DNA of 64,000 bases from Gigantopelta aegis. Its lineage: Eukaryota; Mollusca; Gastropoda; Neomphalida; Peltospiridae. Below, piece by piece: positions 54,263 to 64,000 of this stretch. A program made the translations under genes and the position numbers. The DNA is taken from the NCBI RefSeq assembly GCF_016097555.1, contig NC_054704.1, positions 49,690,594-49,754,593 on the forward strand. The letters are read 5' to 3'. The stretch's first letter is position 1; each line of letters begins with the position of its first letter. The notes beneath the pieces are model-generated. The model was not told the origin of the DNA. It did no database searches and worked only from the letters and a program-made list of their open reading frames with translations.

Positions 54263-54990
54263 TTGAGTTTAAACTGGATTTTCACCTACAAATTATGAGC
54301 ATTAGGACGACCCAAAACACACATTGAATATACACACACCGAACAAGAAAGAGTATTAAATATATTTTAATATGTTACAGTGGTAGCAGAAGAATGGTAG
54401 TGGTCTATTTGCCAAGACATTTAACCTTGCAGTTCGGTACACACAATTGTTCTCTGTATCTTTCGCATCTTTGGATAGTGCTGACTGAGGATCCGAGGGG
54501 TGCAAATTCTGAACCCTTGAGCATTTTTAAAATATTCAACATGAACGTGGAAATTGAAATGTATCACATTTTACATCAACTAGAACAAGCTTGTGATGGT
54601 AGGGATCGAGTTTTATACGTCATAGAATTCATGTATTATAATCATTTGTTATCTGAGATATTGCATGATAATTTAAATCCATGATGGCTATGAAAATGAC
54701 CGCCACGTCTTATCTTACGCTATATACGCTATATCTTACATTCTATTTCACGCCAAACAATAACATTTACTTCAAATATAGAAGTTTTTAATGGTAATGA
54801 ATTCAGTTACTGCATCCGCTTTTTAAAACAGAAGTTTTGTAACACAGCTTGAATCCAAGATGGCTACAAATATCTGCCAAAAACAAACAAAATAACAGTG
54901 CCCATATTATATGCATCGCCTACAACAATCATTTTGAAACCAACTGCTAGGGTGTCCTAGACAGAATATTCTTTGGTAATGGTTCATTTG
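54263..54990. repeat. Low-copy segment downstream of gene C
   Basis: Matches 35640-36031, 40800-40845 and 47990-48300 in turn, which are separated by insertions in copy 1. A 96-codon plus frame at 54394-54684 has no domain and is not matched by an open frame in copy 1. Confidence 0.75.
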
Positions 54991-55358
54991 GTGATGCACA
55001 TCATTTTTAGGTATTGCTGAAACATACTAGTATATTAGTAACTGGTACGTGAAGTGAGAAATTTAGACGTTGGACAACTTACAGTTTCTGATAAATTGTC
55101 TTGGTCGACAAAATGCAATGATAAAGTACATGTGTATATCCATTATTAGAACTAGAACGATAAAACTATAAATATTAGTCACTCGAGGTTTGTGTGCTTA
55201 TTGCAGTTTATATCAGCAAACTTGACATTGTGAACTATTTTTTCCATGTCAGGTAACTTTGCATGTAGATTTTAAAAAGATCGATGTAAATATATAACAC
55301 TGTCATTTCTTTGTTCTTGAATTTAAATAATGATCACGTTTCTCTGTATTAGAAAGAG
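54991..55358. other. Spacer, nothing recognised
   Basis: AT-rich, single copy in this window. Confidence 0.4.
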
Positions 55359-55640
55359 CGGGACGTAGCCCAGTGGTAAAGCGTTCGCTTGGTGCGCGAT
55401 CGGTCTGGGATCGATCCCCGTCGGTGAGCCCATTAGGCTATTTCTCGCTCTAGCCAGTGCATCACGACTGGTATATGTTATTTTGTCTGTGGGATGGTGC
55501 ATATAAAAGATCCCTTGCTACTAATGGAAACATGTGGCAAGTTTCTTCTCTAAGACTATATGTCAAAATGTTTGACATCCTATGGCCGATGATTAATAAA
55601 CTGATGTGCTCTAGTGGTGTCGTTAAACAAAACAAACTTC
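55359..55640 (+). mobile_element. SINE, B-head type
   Basis: Head GCGGGACGTAGCCCAGTGGT, with GATCGATCCCCGTCGGTGAG; tail ends GTGGTGTCGTTAAACAAAAC. A short gap lies in the CAAAGGCCGTGG block. Confidence 0.92.
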
Positions 55641-55760
55641 TGTATTAGAAAGTGAACGTGAGGATTGAATTCCTTGAACACTAACGTCTTGTATTTGAAG
55701 TATAAATTATTGTTTAAATAAAAGACAAGGTAACATCTGGCCCACGTCTGACTAATGGGC

Positions 55761-55977
55761 GAGATGTAGCCTAGTGGTATAGCGCTCGCTTGATGCGCGG
55801 TCGGTCTCGGATCGATTCCCGTCGGTGGGCCCATTGGCCTATATCTTGCTACTAAAGGAAAAATGTAGCGGGTTTTTTATCCGTGACTATATATTAAAAT
55901 TACCAAATGTTTGACATCCAATAGCCGATGATTAATAAATTAATGCTCTAATGGAGTTTTTAAACAAAACTAACTTT
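55761..55977 (+). mobile_element. SINE, B-head type, internal deletion
   Basis: Head GCGAGATGTAGCCTAGTGGT runs to GGGCCCATTGGCCTAT, then jumps to CTTGCTACTAAAGGAAAAAT and the tail. Confidence 0.9.
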
Positions 55978-56201
55978 AAACAAACAAACTTTAGTTCTGA
56001 CTCATGGCGGCCATTTTCATTGCCATCTTGGATTTAAATGATGATGCAATATGTCACTGAGCAAAAGATTGTTATAAATGGATCCCTTAGTCCATTCAAC
56101 TCAGTCACTTAACATTAAAATATTTGCCTAGTTGATATAAAATGCGACGAATTACATTTTCTTTGCTCTGGCTTTTGTAGTGGCTTCCATATTGGAGTTA
56201 A

Positions 56202-57378
56202 AGGAAGGGATAATTAAGGCATTTGGCCTGGTATGCATAGTCAACGATATATAATGCACGTTATTGCTTAATATCATAATCGTATAGTTAATTAATAAAA
56301 CGGTTAAATGTGACGACTATTATATATAACGGGCGCAGCTATTTTGTACCATCCCAGTGAATACGCCCTCTGGCGAGCTGGTGGTTACGTAATACCTAAC
56401 GTGTCATGCCAGGAATTTGTCTTCGGACAAAACATACCTGATTTTTGCGGATGAATCGCAATATTCTGTAATAATATCCATCCCAATAAGCCAGCAACAA
56501 GTATATATTATTTTTCCAGTACAAAATAAACCACCATTATCAAAGTGTTGAAATAATAGTGTTATGTTTTGTACATAAATTAACCCACGTACCCATGTTT
56601 TCTTGTTAATTGGTCTTTTCTTTCCGTGGCCTGTACCAGTGGTTCCCGATTGGCAGGTGTATATTTAGACGGTCCCCAGACACTGTGTCTAGACACACTA
56701 AAAAGACGTGCCTCTTTTATTTAGATCACTAAGTATTGTGTAATAACCGCGCGGACACCCCTCAAATCGTAATGGACATTATCAGCCGTCCTGCTTTATT
56801 ACTGTAAATAATTCTGTAAAACCCTTGATTAAGTTGACTTTCCCATCTAAAATCACAAAACTGACCAATTACTTAGTCCCAAACAAAAGAAAATTATCAT
56901 TTGGGTATCGTGAGCGGTCGTTTTTGCTCGAACATACCTTTACCAATAGGCCTAATAATATGCATTTTTTCTTTGGTTTTTTAAAAGAGAAAAATACTAT
57001 AACTCCATTTCGTTCTATTGTTGCAAACTGAAATATATTTAGTTAAATAGTTTATTATACTATCAAGTCATTTATGTTGTTTTACAAGTCAAGTTGACGA
57101 AAGCGAAGCGCCTTGTCGTAAATTAGAGCGTTAGTTTACACTGTGCATAGAGGAGTTGGACAAGCTGGCGTCACTTAGCCCCAAGCTATACCCCAGGACG
57201 TCACAAAAACGAAACAAAATGGCTGTCCCCAGTTAGCAGGAATAATCACTTCTTTTTTCAAAATTATTATTAACTCTAAAATTACGCGTTTTTCATTTCT
57301 TAAAGTCTTAGTATGTGTTGGTCGTCCGGGTATGCATCTTTCCAACACATTAGGCTCACATTTGAGTTGACCCTCCCT
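56202..57378. mobile_element. TTAA-type (piggyBac-like) non-autonomous element, copy 2
   Basis: Starts AGGAAGGGATAATTAAGG and ends GAGTTGACCCTCCCT. TTAA at 56198-56201 and 57379-57382. 1177 bp, similar over most of its length to 52079-53795. The inverted low-copy segment near 35890 supplies the uninterrupted target (AATTTACATGATG). Confidence 0.78.
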
Positions 57379-57382
57379 TTAA

Positions 57383-58442
57383 ATGATGTTGCAACGCCAT
57401 AATTAACTTAGGGCAGTTCAAATTGAATTCCTTGACCCCTAAACCACCATCACAGGCATCAACAGTTTCGTCATGGCTAATAAATGACATGTTGTTTTGC
57501 AGACAGAGAACATCAACAGAGTTGTCATAGGTGTAAACATACCCCACATAATTATTGCCAGTTATGCGTTTTAGCAGATTTCAACGCCATGTCATTTTAG
57601 CACAGAAACAGTTTCGTCAGCAGGCTACCTGCAAGTTTTACGGTAGGCCTAGACATTTAGGAGCTACCCTCCCCCGCAACCCCGATATGATTCATCACGA
57701 ATTAAAATGTTTAATAATACACTATTTTCATCTTGTACATGTATAATTTTTCATCTTCTAGGTAAAACAAAAACAAAAACATATTTTTCATCGACAAGAT
57801 ATCAAGATGAAAACAAACGATTTGACAACTATAGGTTGTGCTCATAACGGGTGGAGCAGGATATGCTCAACTTTTGCGAACACCTGGTATTATCACTGTT
57901 TTGACAGTGATTCATGAGTGTATATCATCACAGCTGTCTATCCACATCGCTCCATCATGTGCGGGTTTAAATTTGTGGAATCGTTCATCGGAGTGGATTA
58001 TGCAAGTCCACCTATAGACGTAGCAACCCGTATCACAGGGTTTTCTGTGCATTTACCCCTTCAAAGCCTTTGTTCATAAGTACAATAATTTTTATTAAAT
58101 GTAAACCACGTTAAACAATCTGTTCGTATTTGTTAGGTTTCATGAATTATCATGACAGGGTCTCACCATACCACAAGTCATATATAATTAATTGTGAAAA
58201 CGCTTTAAATTTTTACACAAACTGTCATAGGCGTACAGACTCCCATTTTGTTTTGTTTGGGTTTGGGGGTTTTTGGAAGAGGCGGAGAAGAGGAAGGGGA
58301 CAGGCTGATTTTTGCCATAATTAAACGCAAATGGCCGAGACTGGATAACAACATTCATTCATATTATCATTACTAATACAGCTAACGAGTCACTAGGCAT
58401 ACTGACATGAATTACAACTAATATGGAGAGTAGAATGCTGGA
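57383..58442. other. Inverted low-copy flank, then single-copy spacer
   Basis: 57383-57500 is the inverse of about 35800-35890. CAGTGATTCATGAGTGTATA near 57906 is an inverted relative of 19743-19774. A GTTTGGGTTTGGGGGTTTTT tract near 58255 also occurs at 18045. No gene seen. Confidence 0.5.
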
Positions 58443-58738
58443 AGGAAATGTTTTATTTAACGATGCACTCAACACATTTTATTTACGGTTATATGGCATC
58501 AGACATAGTTTAGGGCCACACAGATATATTGAGGAAACCCGCTGTCGACACTTCATGGACTACTCTTTTTGATTAGCAGCAAGGGATCTTTTATATGCAC
58601 CATCCCACAGACAGGATAGTATATACCATGACCGTTGTTACACCAGTCATGGTACACTGGCTGGAATGAGAAATAGTCCAATGGGGCCACCGACAGGGAT
58701 CGATCCTAAACCGACCGCGCATCAAGCAAGCACTTAGA
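58443..58738 (-). mobile_element. SINE, B head with TTTATTTACGG-type tail
   Basis: AAATGTTTTATTTAACGATG to ACCGCGCATCAAGCAAGCAC; the extreme head is clipped. Confidence 0.9.
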
Positions 58739-58764
58739 ATGTTGGCAATGCACGGTGAAAAGGA

Positions 58765-59039
58765 AGAAAATGTTTTATTTAACGATGCACTCAACACATT
58801 TTATTTACAGTTATATGGCGTCCGACATATGGTTAAAGACCACACATACAGAGAGAAACCCGCTGTCGCCACTTCATGGGCTACTCTTTTCAATTAGCAA
58901 CAAGGGATCTTTTATATGCACCGTTCCACAGGATAACACATACCACAGCCTTTGATATACCAGTCGTGGTGCACTGGCTGGAACGAGAAATAGCTCAATG
59001 GGCCCACCGACGAGGATCAATCACAGACTAACCGCGCAC
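58765..59039 (-). mobile_element. SINE, B head with TTTATTTACGG-type tail
   Basis: Second copy in the same orientation, 26 bp from the previous one: AAATGTTTTATTTAACGATG to AATCACAGACTAACCGCGCA. The head is truncated. Confidence 0.9.
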
Positions 59040-59271
59040 ACCGAGATACAGATAAAGTCGGTGATGGGGAACATGGGGAAACAGAATGAGGTAGAGGAAA
59101 GGACGGGCTGGGATATATGAAGGCAAAAAGAGAAACGCATGTGTAGGTCGACATTTTATATTGAAATCACAATCAACCCTACTTTTAAAACATAAATAGT
59201 GAAAAACCTGTTTTCTTATGAATCCATGCTAAATACAGTAACAACAAAAGAATGGTCTACAATTGACATAC

Positions 59272-59277
59272 TTTATT
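59272..59277 (-). promoter_or_regulatory. Candidate G-gamma polyadenylation signal
   Basis: AATAAA on the minus strand at the far end of a 2.3-kb stretch free of the window's repeats. Nearer AATAAA-like motifs also exist, so the choice is uncertain. Confidence 0.35.
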
Positions 59278-61591
59278 GTTGCTTCAGTGACATACACGGT
59301 TACACTTAACGTTACACGTTATTGTAAAAAGACAACAAAATGATTTACACAAGGATGTACACCAAGAATCGCTAGGAAGGAAAAAATACTTTGACGAGCT
59401 AAAACTGCGCACACCAGGGCTGGCTAAGCGAAGCATCTGAACACAAACATAAGGAGACAACAATACTTGAAATAAATACAGTCAATAACGTTAAATACTT
59501 TGAAACCATGATCCGTTCTATGTGCTAAACTGCTCTAATATCGGAACTAAAAATAATTTAGAACAAACTGAAAGAAATGTGAGTATTAATACATGAAGTT
59601 TGGACCCACCACTGTTAATGTCACTCCATATAGCCAATGACACTGATAGGCCAGGTATAGTGACCAGATATAAAACAAAATCCAATCCAAAATCATGGAC
59701 TATAATGCTTTTCACGGATGTGATAATTAAAAAATATGCTTTTTTTTTTTTTCAAGGAAGGGAAGAAATTAAGATGTATAAAATACTAGTAAACCATTAT
59801 TTGCAATCATGGTATTACATTATGAATGGCGTTTTTTAGTAACCAGTATAAAGAAACCAGTGGCAGCACACATAGCCGAGGCGTAATCATCATCACCTAC
59901 ATTGTTCTTTTTCATAGTATTACCTTAAAACATAAATAATAATAGTAAATAATATATTATGCTTTGTAACTTATTTATTTTAATTTTAATAAAAAAACAA
60001 GTTAGAATTTTTACCGTTATAGGACATCTAACATGATATAATGCACCAGCATTTGGCAAACTACACAGGAATGTCTGTTTTTGAAAAATTTCTATGTATT
60101 TTAATTTAATAAAAAAAACAGTTAGAATTTTGACCGTTAAGGACATCTAAAGTAATGCACCAGCACTACCATAAAAACAGGAAGCCAATGTTTTGATTTC
60201 TTGTATATGCCAAAAAACATGTACACACAGAACAACCTGTGTGTCTGTCCTTGTTTTAAAAACGAGCTAATGTTTTACAAGATTTTAAACATTAATCACA
60301 GGAAGACTGTGTGTCTGTCCTTGTTTTCAAACTTGCTAAAGGTAATTTTAAACAGTTAATCACAGACAGGGGTGGACTAAGCACATAGGCACCAGGCAAC
60401 CACGCGGCCAGAAAAGCGGCCAAGTTTGTATAAAAACATGCGGCCCAGAACCCCAATTCAATTGAGAAAACATTCACTACCTGTTCACTATCCTGTATAC
60501 AAATGTCATGTGTTCTTCCCCAGCATGATACTGTCAATACTGCTATTTTGAGAAAAAAACACCCCACCACAAACCAAACAATAGTAATAAAATTAATTTC
60601 TGCAATTCTATTCAATCCACCATTATTTTGTTATCAGTTCAGTACACAACATAATAACCATTTCAAAACAAGTATAAGACGACGTTTTTAAAAATGTGCA
60701 TCTATTTATTTACCAAACAAACTTCAATTCCGAAATTTCCTACCAAAACAATTTTTGATTTTTGATTTTTTTTTTTCCTTGTTCAAAAGCAAACTTAAAG
60801 ACACTCAACATGTAAATCTAGCAATTCTAAGTTGCTTTCTAAATAATTTGATTCTTGTAATGCTTATGATGAGAACACCTATGAGAAGTTGCCACAATGA
60901 TGCCTGGAGATTCGATAACATGACACACACACATTGATAACTAGGGAATAAAACAATAAGAAGAAAGGCTGAAAAATTAGTTGGCTACATGTACCACCTA
61001 TTGATCTAAGTATTTATCTGATCGCCTTTAAAGTCTTAAGAACCTTATTAAAGTAAATAAAACGCATGTTGTATTCTTAAATTCAACTTTCTAGCAGAAG
61101 ACCACTTCGTTAAAGAATAATGTATTTTTACAACTGGATTATGAGGTCATAATTACATAATACAATCAGTTAAAATGAATTCATGTTACAGCTATGTCAA
61201 TAAATTAATTGCTAGTTATTAAGATAATGAAAAACCCTCCTGAGTTTTTGGGTAAAAACATTGACATTAGTGATTGCCAACTGTTGCATGATTTGAAAAA
61301 ATGAAGAGAAAACATGCAAAATAAATATTAATATTAAACTGCTAGTAGTAGTAGTAGTAGTAGTACTTCATTTTTCGTTGGGCTTTTAAATAAATTATTT
61401 AGATTGGATCCAAAACTCAAACACCACTGAGTGCAGACTCAACCATACTGCAGACATTTGTTTCAAATTTACATTTAGGCCTACACAACAAAACACAAAA
61501 AGAACTGGGGTTTTTTTTTGTCTGTAATGTTTATAGCAAGTCCCTCTGCATCCTGCAGACTGAGCTGACCCGATACACCAGATGGACAAGT
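59278..61591 (-). other. Probable 3' UTR of the G-gamma gene
   Basis: It has no SINE or MITE, unlike every other 2-kb stretch here, which suggests constraint. It contains one internal duplication (TAGAATTTTTACCGTTATAG near 60004 and TAGAATTTTGACCGTTAAGG near 60123) and an (AGT)n run at 61340-61366. Open frames on both strands lack domains. Confidence 0.4.
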
Positions 61592-61810
61592 CTACAAGAT
61601 TGTGCATCCGCCCTTCTCCTTGAATGGGTTCTCCTGTGGTTTGTTGAAGCCCGTTATGAGCACGTCCTCCTCGCGGTGGGTCTCACAGTATTTGACAATG
61701 TCCTCAATCACCTGGGAGACCCTCATCCGCGTGATCTGTGCTTCACAGCGCAATTGCTCTATCAGTCGTCTCTGCTGCTGGAGACCCTCCTGCAGTTTGT
61801 TCATGCGCAT
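61592..61810 (-). CDS. Heterotrimeric G-protein gamma subunit
   Basis: A 72-residue protein in one exon. The exon starts at 61815 after TATTTTCAG; ATG at 61810, with a second in-frame ATG two codons on. LQQQRRLIEQLRCEAQITRM forms the N-terminal coiled-coil helix that pairs with G-beta. It continues RVSQVIEDIVKYCETHREED, then VLITGFNKPQENPFKEK, the conserved NPF segment. It ends GGCTIL: CTIL is a CAAX box for prenylation at the cysteine, which anchors the beta-gamma dimer to membranes. The pattern LQQQR..VEQLRREA...EDYLLTGF...NPFREKSSCTVL of fly G-gamma-1 is very close (from memory). Length is standard and no key residue is missing. An upstream, probably non-coding, exon must lie beyond 61816, perhaps outside the window. 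Confidence 0.92.
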   Translation of the reverse strand: MRMNKLQEGLQQQRRLIEQLRCEAQITRMRVSQVIEDIVKYCETHREEDVLITGFNKPQENPFKEKGGCTIL

Positions 61811-61814
61811 ATCA

Positions 61815-62128
61815 GCTGAAAATAGGACAAACACCAGATAATTACAATGGGCCTGGTCCGAGCATTTAGGGCTGAAAATAGGACAAACACCGGATAATTA
61901 CAGTGGGCCTGGTCCCTGCATTTAGGGCTGAAAATAGGACAACCACAGGATAATTACAATGGGCCTGGTCCGTACATTTAGGGCTGAAAATAGGACAAAC
62001 ACAGAATAATTACAATGAGCCTGGTCAGTGCATTTAGGGTTGAAAGTAGGACAAACACAGGATAATTAAAATGGGCCTGGTCCGTACATTTAGGGCTGAA
62101 AATAGGACAAACACTGAATAATTACAAA
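61815..62128. repeat. 56-bp tandem repeats starting at the G-gamma acceptor
   Basis: Unit GCTGAAAATAGGACAAACAC, then AGGATAATTACAATGGGCCT and GGTCCGTGCATTTAGG. Starts at 61815, 61871, 61927, 61983, 62039 and 62095, exactly 56 bp apart, the last one cut short. Read on the minus strand, nearly every unit carries TATTTTCAG, a copy of the real 3' splice site. Confidence 0.95.
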
Positions 62129-62880
62129 AATGGTTCTGTTTTGATAGTGGTTCCGAATTAGCCTAATTCCCAGGAAACAGAGCTGGCCAAAGGTCAACAG
62201 TTCCTAAAAATTATTTGTTCACGTCGAAAATATGTTACCGGTGTGTTTTGAATTAGATTTTTCTATTAATTACTTGCGGGATGTCACTTAATGTTGTAAA
62301 TCTATATGAAAGAAATGTGAATAACGTAGTCTTTATCAGAATATTTCAACATGTATTGATTTGTCAATCAAGTATTGGGGTTTGATTTCGTTCATTTGCC
62401 ATGTGATGCTGATAACTTACCAAGCGTTCTTAATAAAAAAATTGTTATTAAACATATATATATCTATATTAAAATATTACTAAACAAAAGTATCTTTTCT
62501 ATAGGCTTGCGGACTAGTACACATTCTGACTGGCTAGTAAATTTTAGTTGGTTCTGATCTAGCGGGATAGTGAAATATTTTCCATTTCTGCACACCCTGC
62601 CGGAAAGATTGAGTTTTTTTATCTCTGTGCTGTCAATGTACATGAATGACCATGCAACATGCGGGATCTGTCCTAACCTCTGTATAACATAACACTAAGA
62701 GAGCAACATGTTGGGTTAAACATCACTCTAAACAGGCAAGAACGTTACATGTAAATCTATTAAACAATTACCTACATTCAGCTTATTTTATTTTCTGCTT
62801 ATTTTATTTTTATTTACTGCATAAATCCAACATTAAAATGATAATGGAATAATTTATATCTGCTTTAGGGAATGATACTT
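62129..62880 (-). other. G-gamma intron, nothing recognised
   Basis: AT-rich, without repeats of the window's families. Confidence 0.45.
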
Positions 62881-63230
62881 TACAGACAATTGTCTAATAT
62901 GTTCTTTCAAGAGTATATATATATTATAAATACAGACAATTGTCTAATATGTTCTTTCAAGAGTATATATATATTATAAATACAGACAATTGTCTAATAT
63001 GTTCTTTCAAGAGTATATATATATTATAAATACAGACAATTGTCTAATATGTTCTTTCAAGAGTATATATATATTATAAATACAGACAATTGTCTAATAT
63101 GTTCTTTCAAGAGTATATATATATTATAAATACAGACAATTGTCTAATATGTTCTTTCAAGAGTATATATATATTATAAATACAGACAATTGTCTAATAT
63201 GTTCTTTCAAGAGTATATATATATTATAAA
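62881..63230. repeat. Perfect tandem array, seven 50-bp units
   Basis: Unit TACAGACAATTGTCTAATAT, then GTTCTTTCAAGAGTATATAT and ATATTATAAA. All seven copies (62881, 62931, 62981, 63031, 63081, 63131, 63181) are identical. Each includes GACAATTGTC, a 10-bp palindrome, and an AT-alternating stretch. Confidence 0.98.
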
Positions 63231-64000
63231 TACGTATCACTGTACATTCAGGGTTACATGAATCAACAAACGAAATTTGTCAACGGGTCATAAGATTAGT
63301 ATTAGATCACCAACCAAAATTATCGAATTAGGACCATGTTCCATTCTATATTCTGTTTCAGGTTCTATCAACAATTGTAATAACAGTCATATAAATTCGT
63401 ACTTACTTTTGTGTAACATCTAATAGCCAATGTATTTTTCAAGTTGGGCTGTCATATCATTCATTCATTTGTTTGTTGGTATAATTAGGACAAACTAACC
63501 AGGTAGCTACATATATGTATACCATAATCAAAGTGTAAGTACCAAAACGGTCCCTAAATTAACTACTACAGGGTCGTACCCTATTGAGAGGGGGGGGGGG
63601 GGGGGGGGGGGGGGCGCCAGAAGTTGCTCCCTTGAGAATCTCAGAAAATAGCATAGTGTTTTATTTCTTTATAAAAAGTAGTGCCCCACACCCCCCAAAT
63701 TTTGATCAGGGTACTTCCAATGGTTTTATTCTGGATCTACAGACGATCAGTAAGGAGTTAAGACCCTTTGATGTGAGTAATGTAATATAACAAATTTACC
63801 ATACATAAAATACATTATACAGTACCTGATTTCAGCCACAATTTTCCACATTCTCTCAAGAAAGACAACACAGTGACCCACTCCGTACAATGTAGTTCAC
63901 AAACATAAAACTTACACACAATTTATACAAATTATGAGTTACAGTGAAACAAATGTTGGTCCTCAATACCAGGCCTAAATAAGCAAACATATTATTCTAA
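63231..64000. other. Right edge: intron or intergenic sequence
   Basis: Poly-G run at 63582-63614; a short SINE-like scrap (CATCTAATAGCCAATGTATT at 63418) also seen near 49863. No exon recognised. Confidence 0.4.

Noticed and set aside
54394-54684. 96-codon open frame downstream of gene C
   Set aside because: The homologous segment after gene B does not keep the frame open, so no selection for coding is evident.

Overview
The window looks like one piece of a repeat-rich animal nuclear genome, most likely a marine gastropod or other mollusc. The evidence is tRNA-derived SINEs of a type I associate with mollusc genomes (from memory, not searched), spliced genes with long introns, many (TC)n, (CA)n and (TTTA)n microsatellites, and swarms of short inverted-repeat elements. 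No bacterial-style operon, rRNA, CRISPR array or intact tRNA gene was seen.

Host genes are few and split into exons. (1) 780-926, with a likely first exon at 2415-2447 (minus): the 5' part of a GLOD5-like glyoxalase-domain gene that runs off the left edge. (2) 14484-52002: a cluster of four paralogous genes for small secreted Gly/Tyr-rich proteins, here called A (plus, exons 14542-19020), M (minus, 25565-20704), B (plus, 31350-35019) and C (plus, 49741-51792; broken by a stop at codon 30). All share one architecture: TATA box, short non-coding exon 1, exon 2 with signal peptide and GGY repeats, and a short exon 3. Intron 2 splits a glycine codon, and splicing creates a conserved FDYG-RR motif that resembles a prohormone amidation/cleavage site. 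M appears to use a GC-AG intron. (3) 61592-61810 (minus): a complete 72-residue heterotrimeric G-protein gamma subunit ending in the CAAX box CTIL, with a probable 2.3-kb 3' UTR.

Layout: 0-14 kb holds the GLOD5 exons, SINEs, a decayed Tc1-like transposon (7402-8969) and TTAA-flanked elements. 14-36 kb holds genes A, M and B with introns full of SINEs, minisatellites and small DNA elements. 36-48 kb is mostly insertions: a 4.75-kb hAT-like element, a 30-bp minisatellite split by a solo LTR, and a nearly intact Tc1-like transposon (46349-47920). 48-55 kb is gene C, a tandem duplicate of the gene B segment. 55-59 kb holds more SINEs and a second TTAA-type element. 59-64 kb is the G-gamma gene and its intron, including a perfect 7 x 50-bp array.

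The B/C duplication is useful because each copy shows the empty site for insertions in the other. A MULE-like element with 9-bp target duplication sits in B and not C; a TTAA-type element sits in C and not B. Coding calls come from reading splice sites by eye. The A/M/B/C models rest on mutual agreement between paralogs; the GLOD5 and G-gamma names rest on recognised protein motifs, not on searches.
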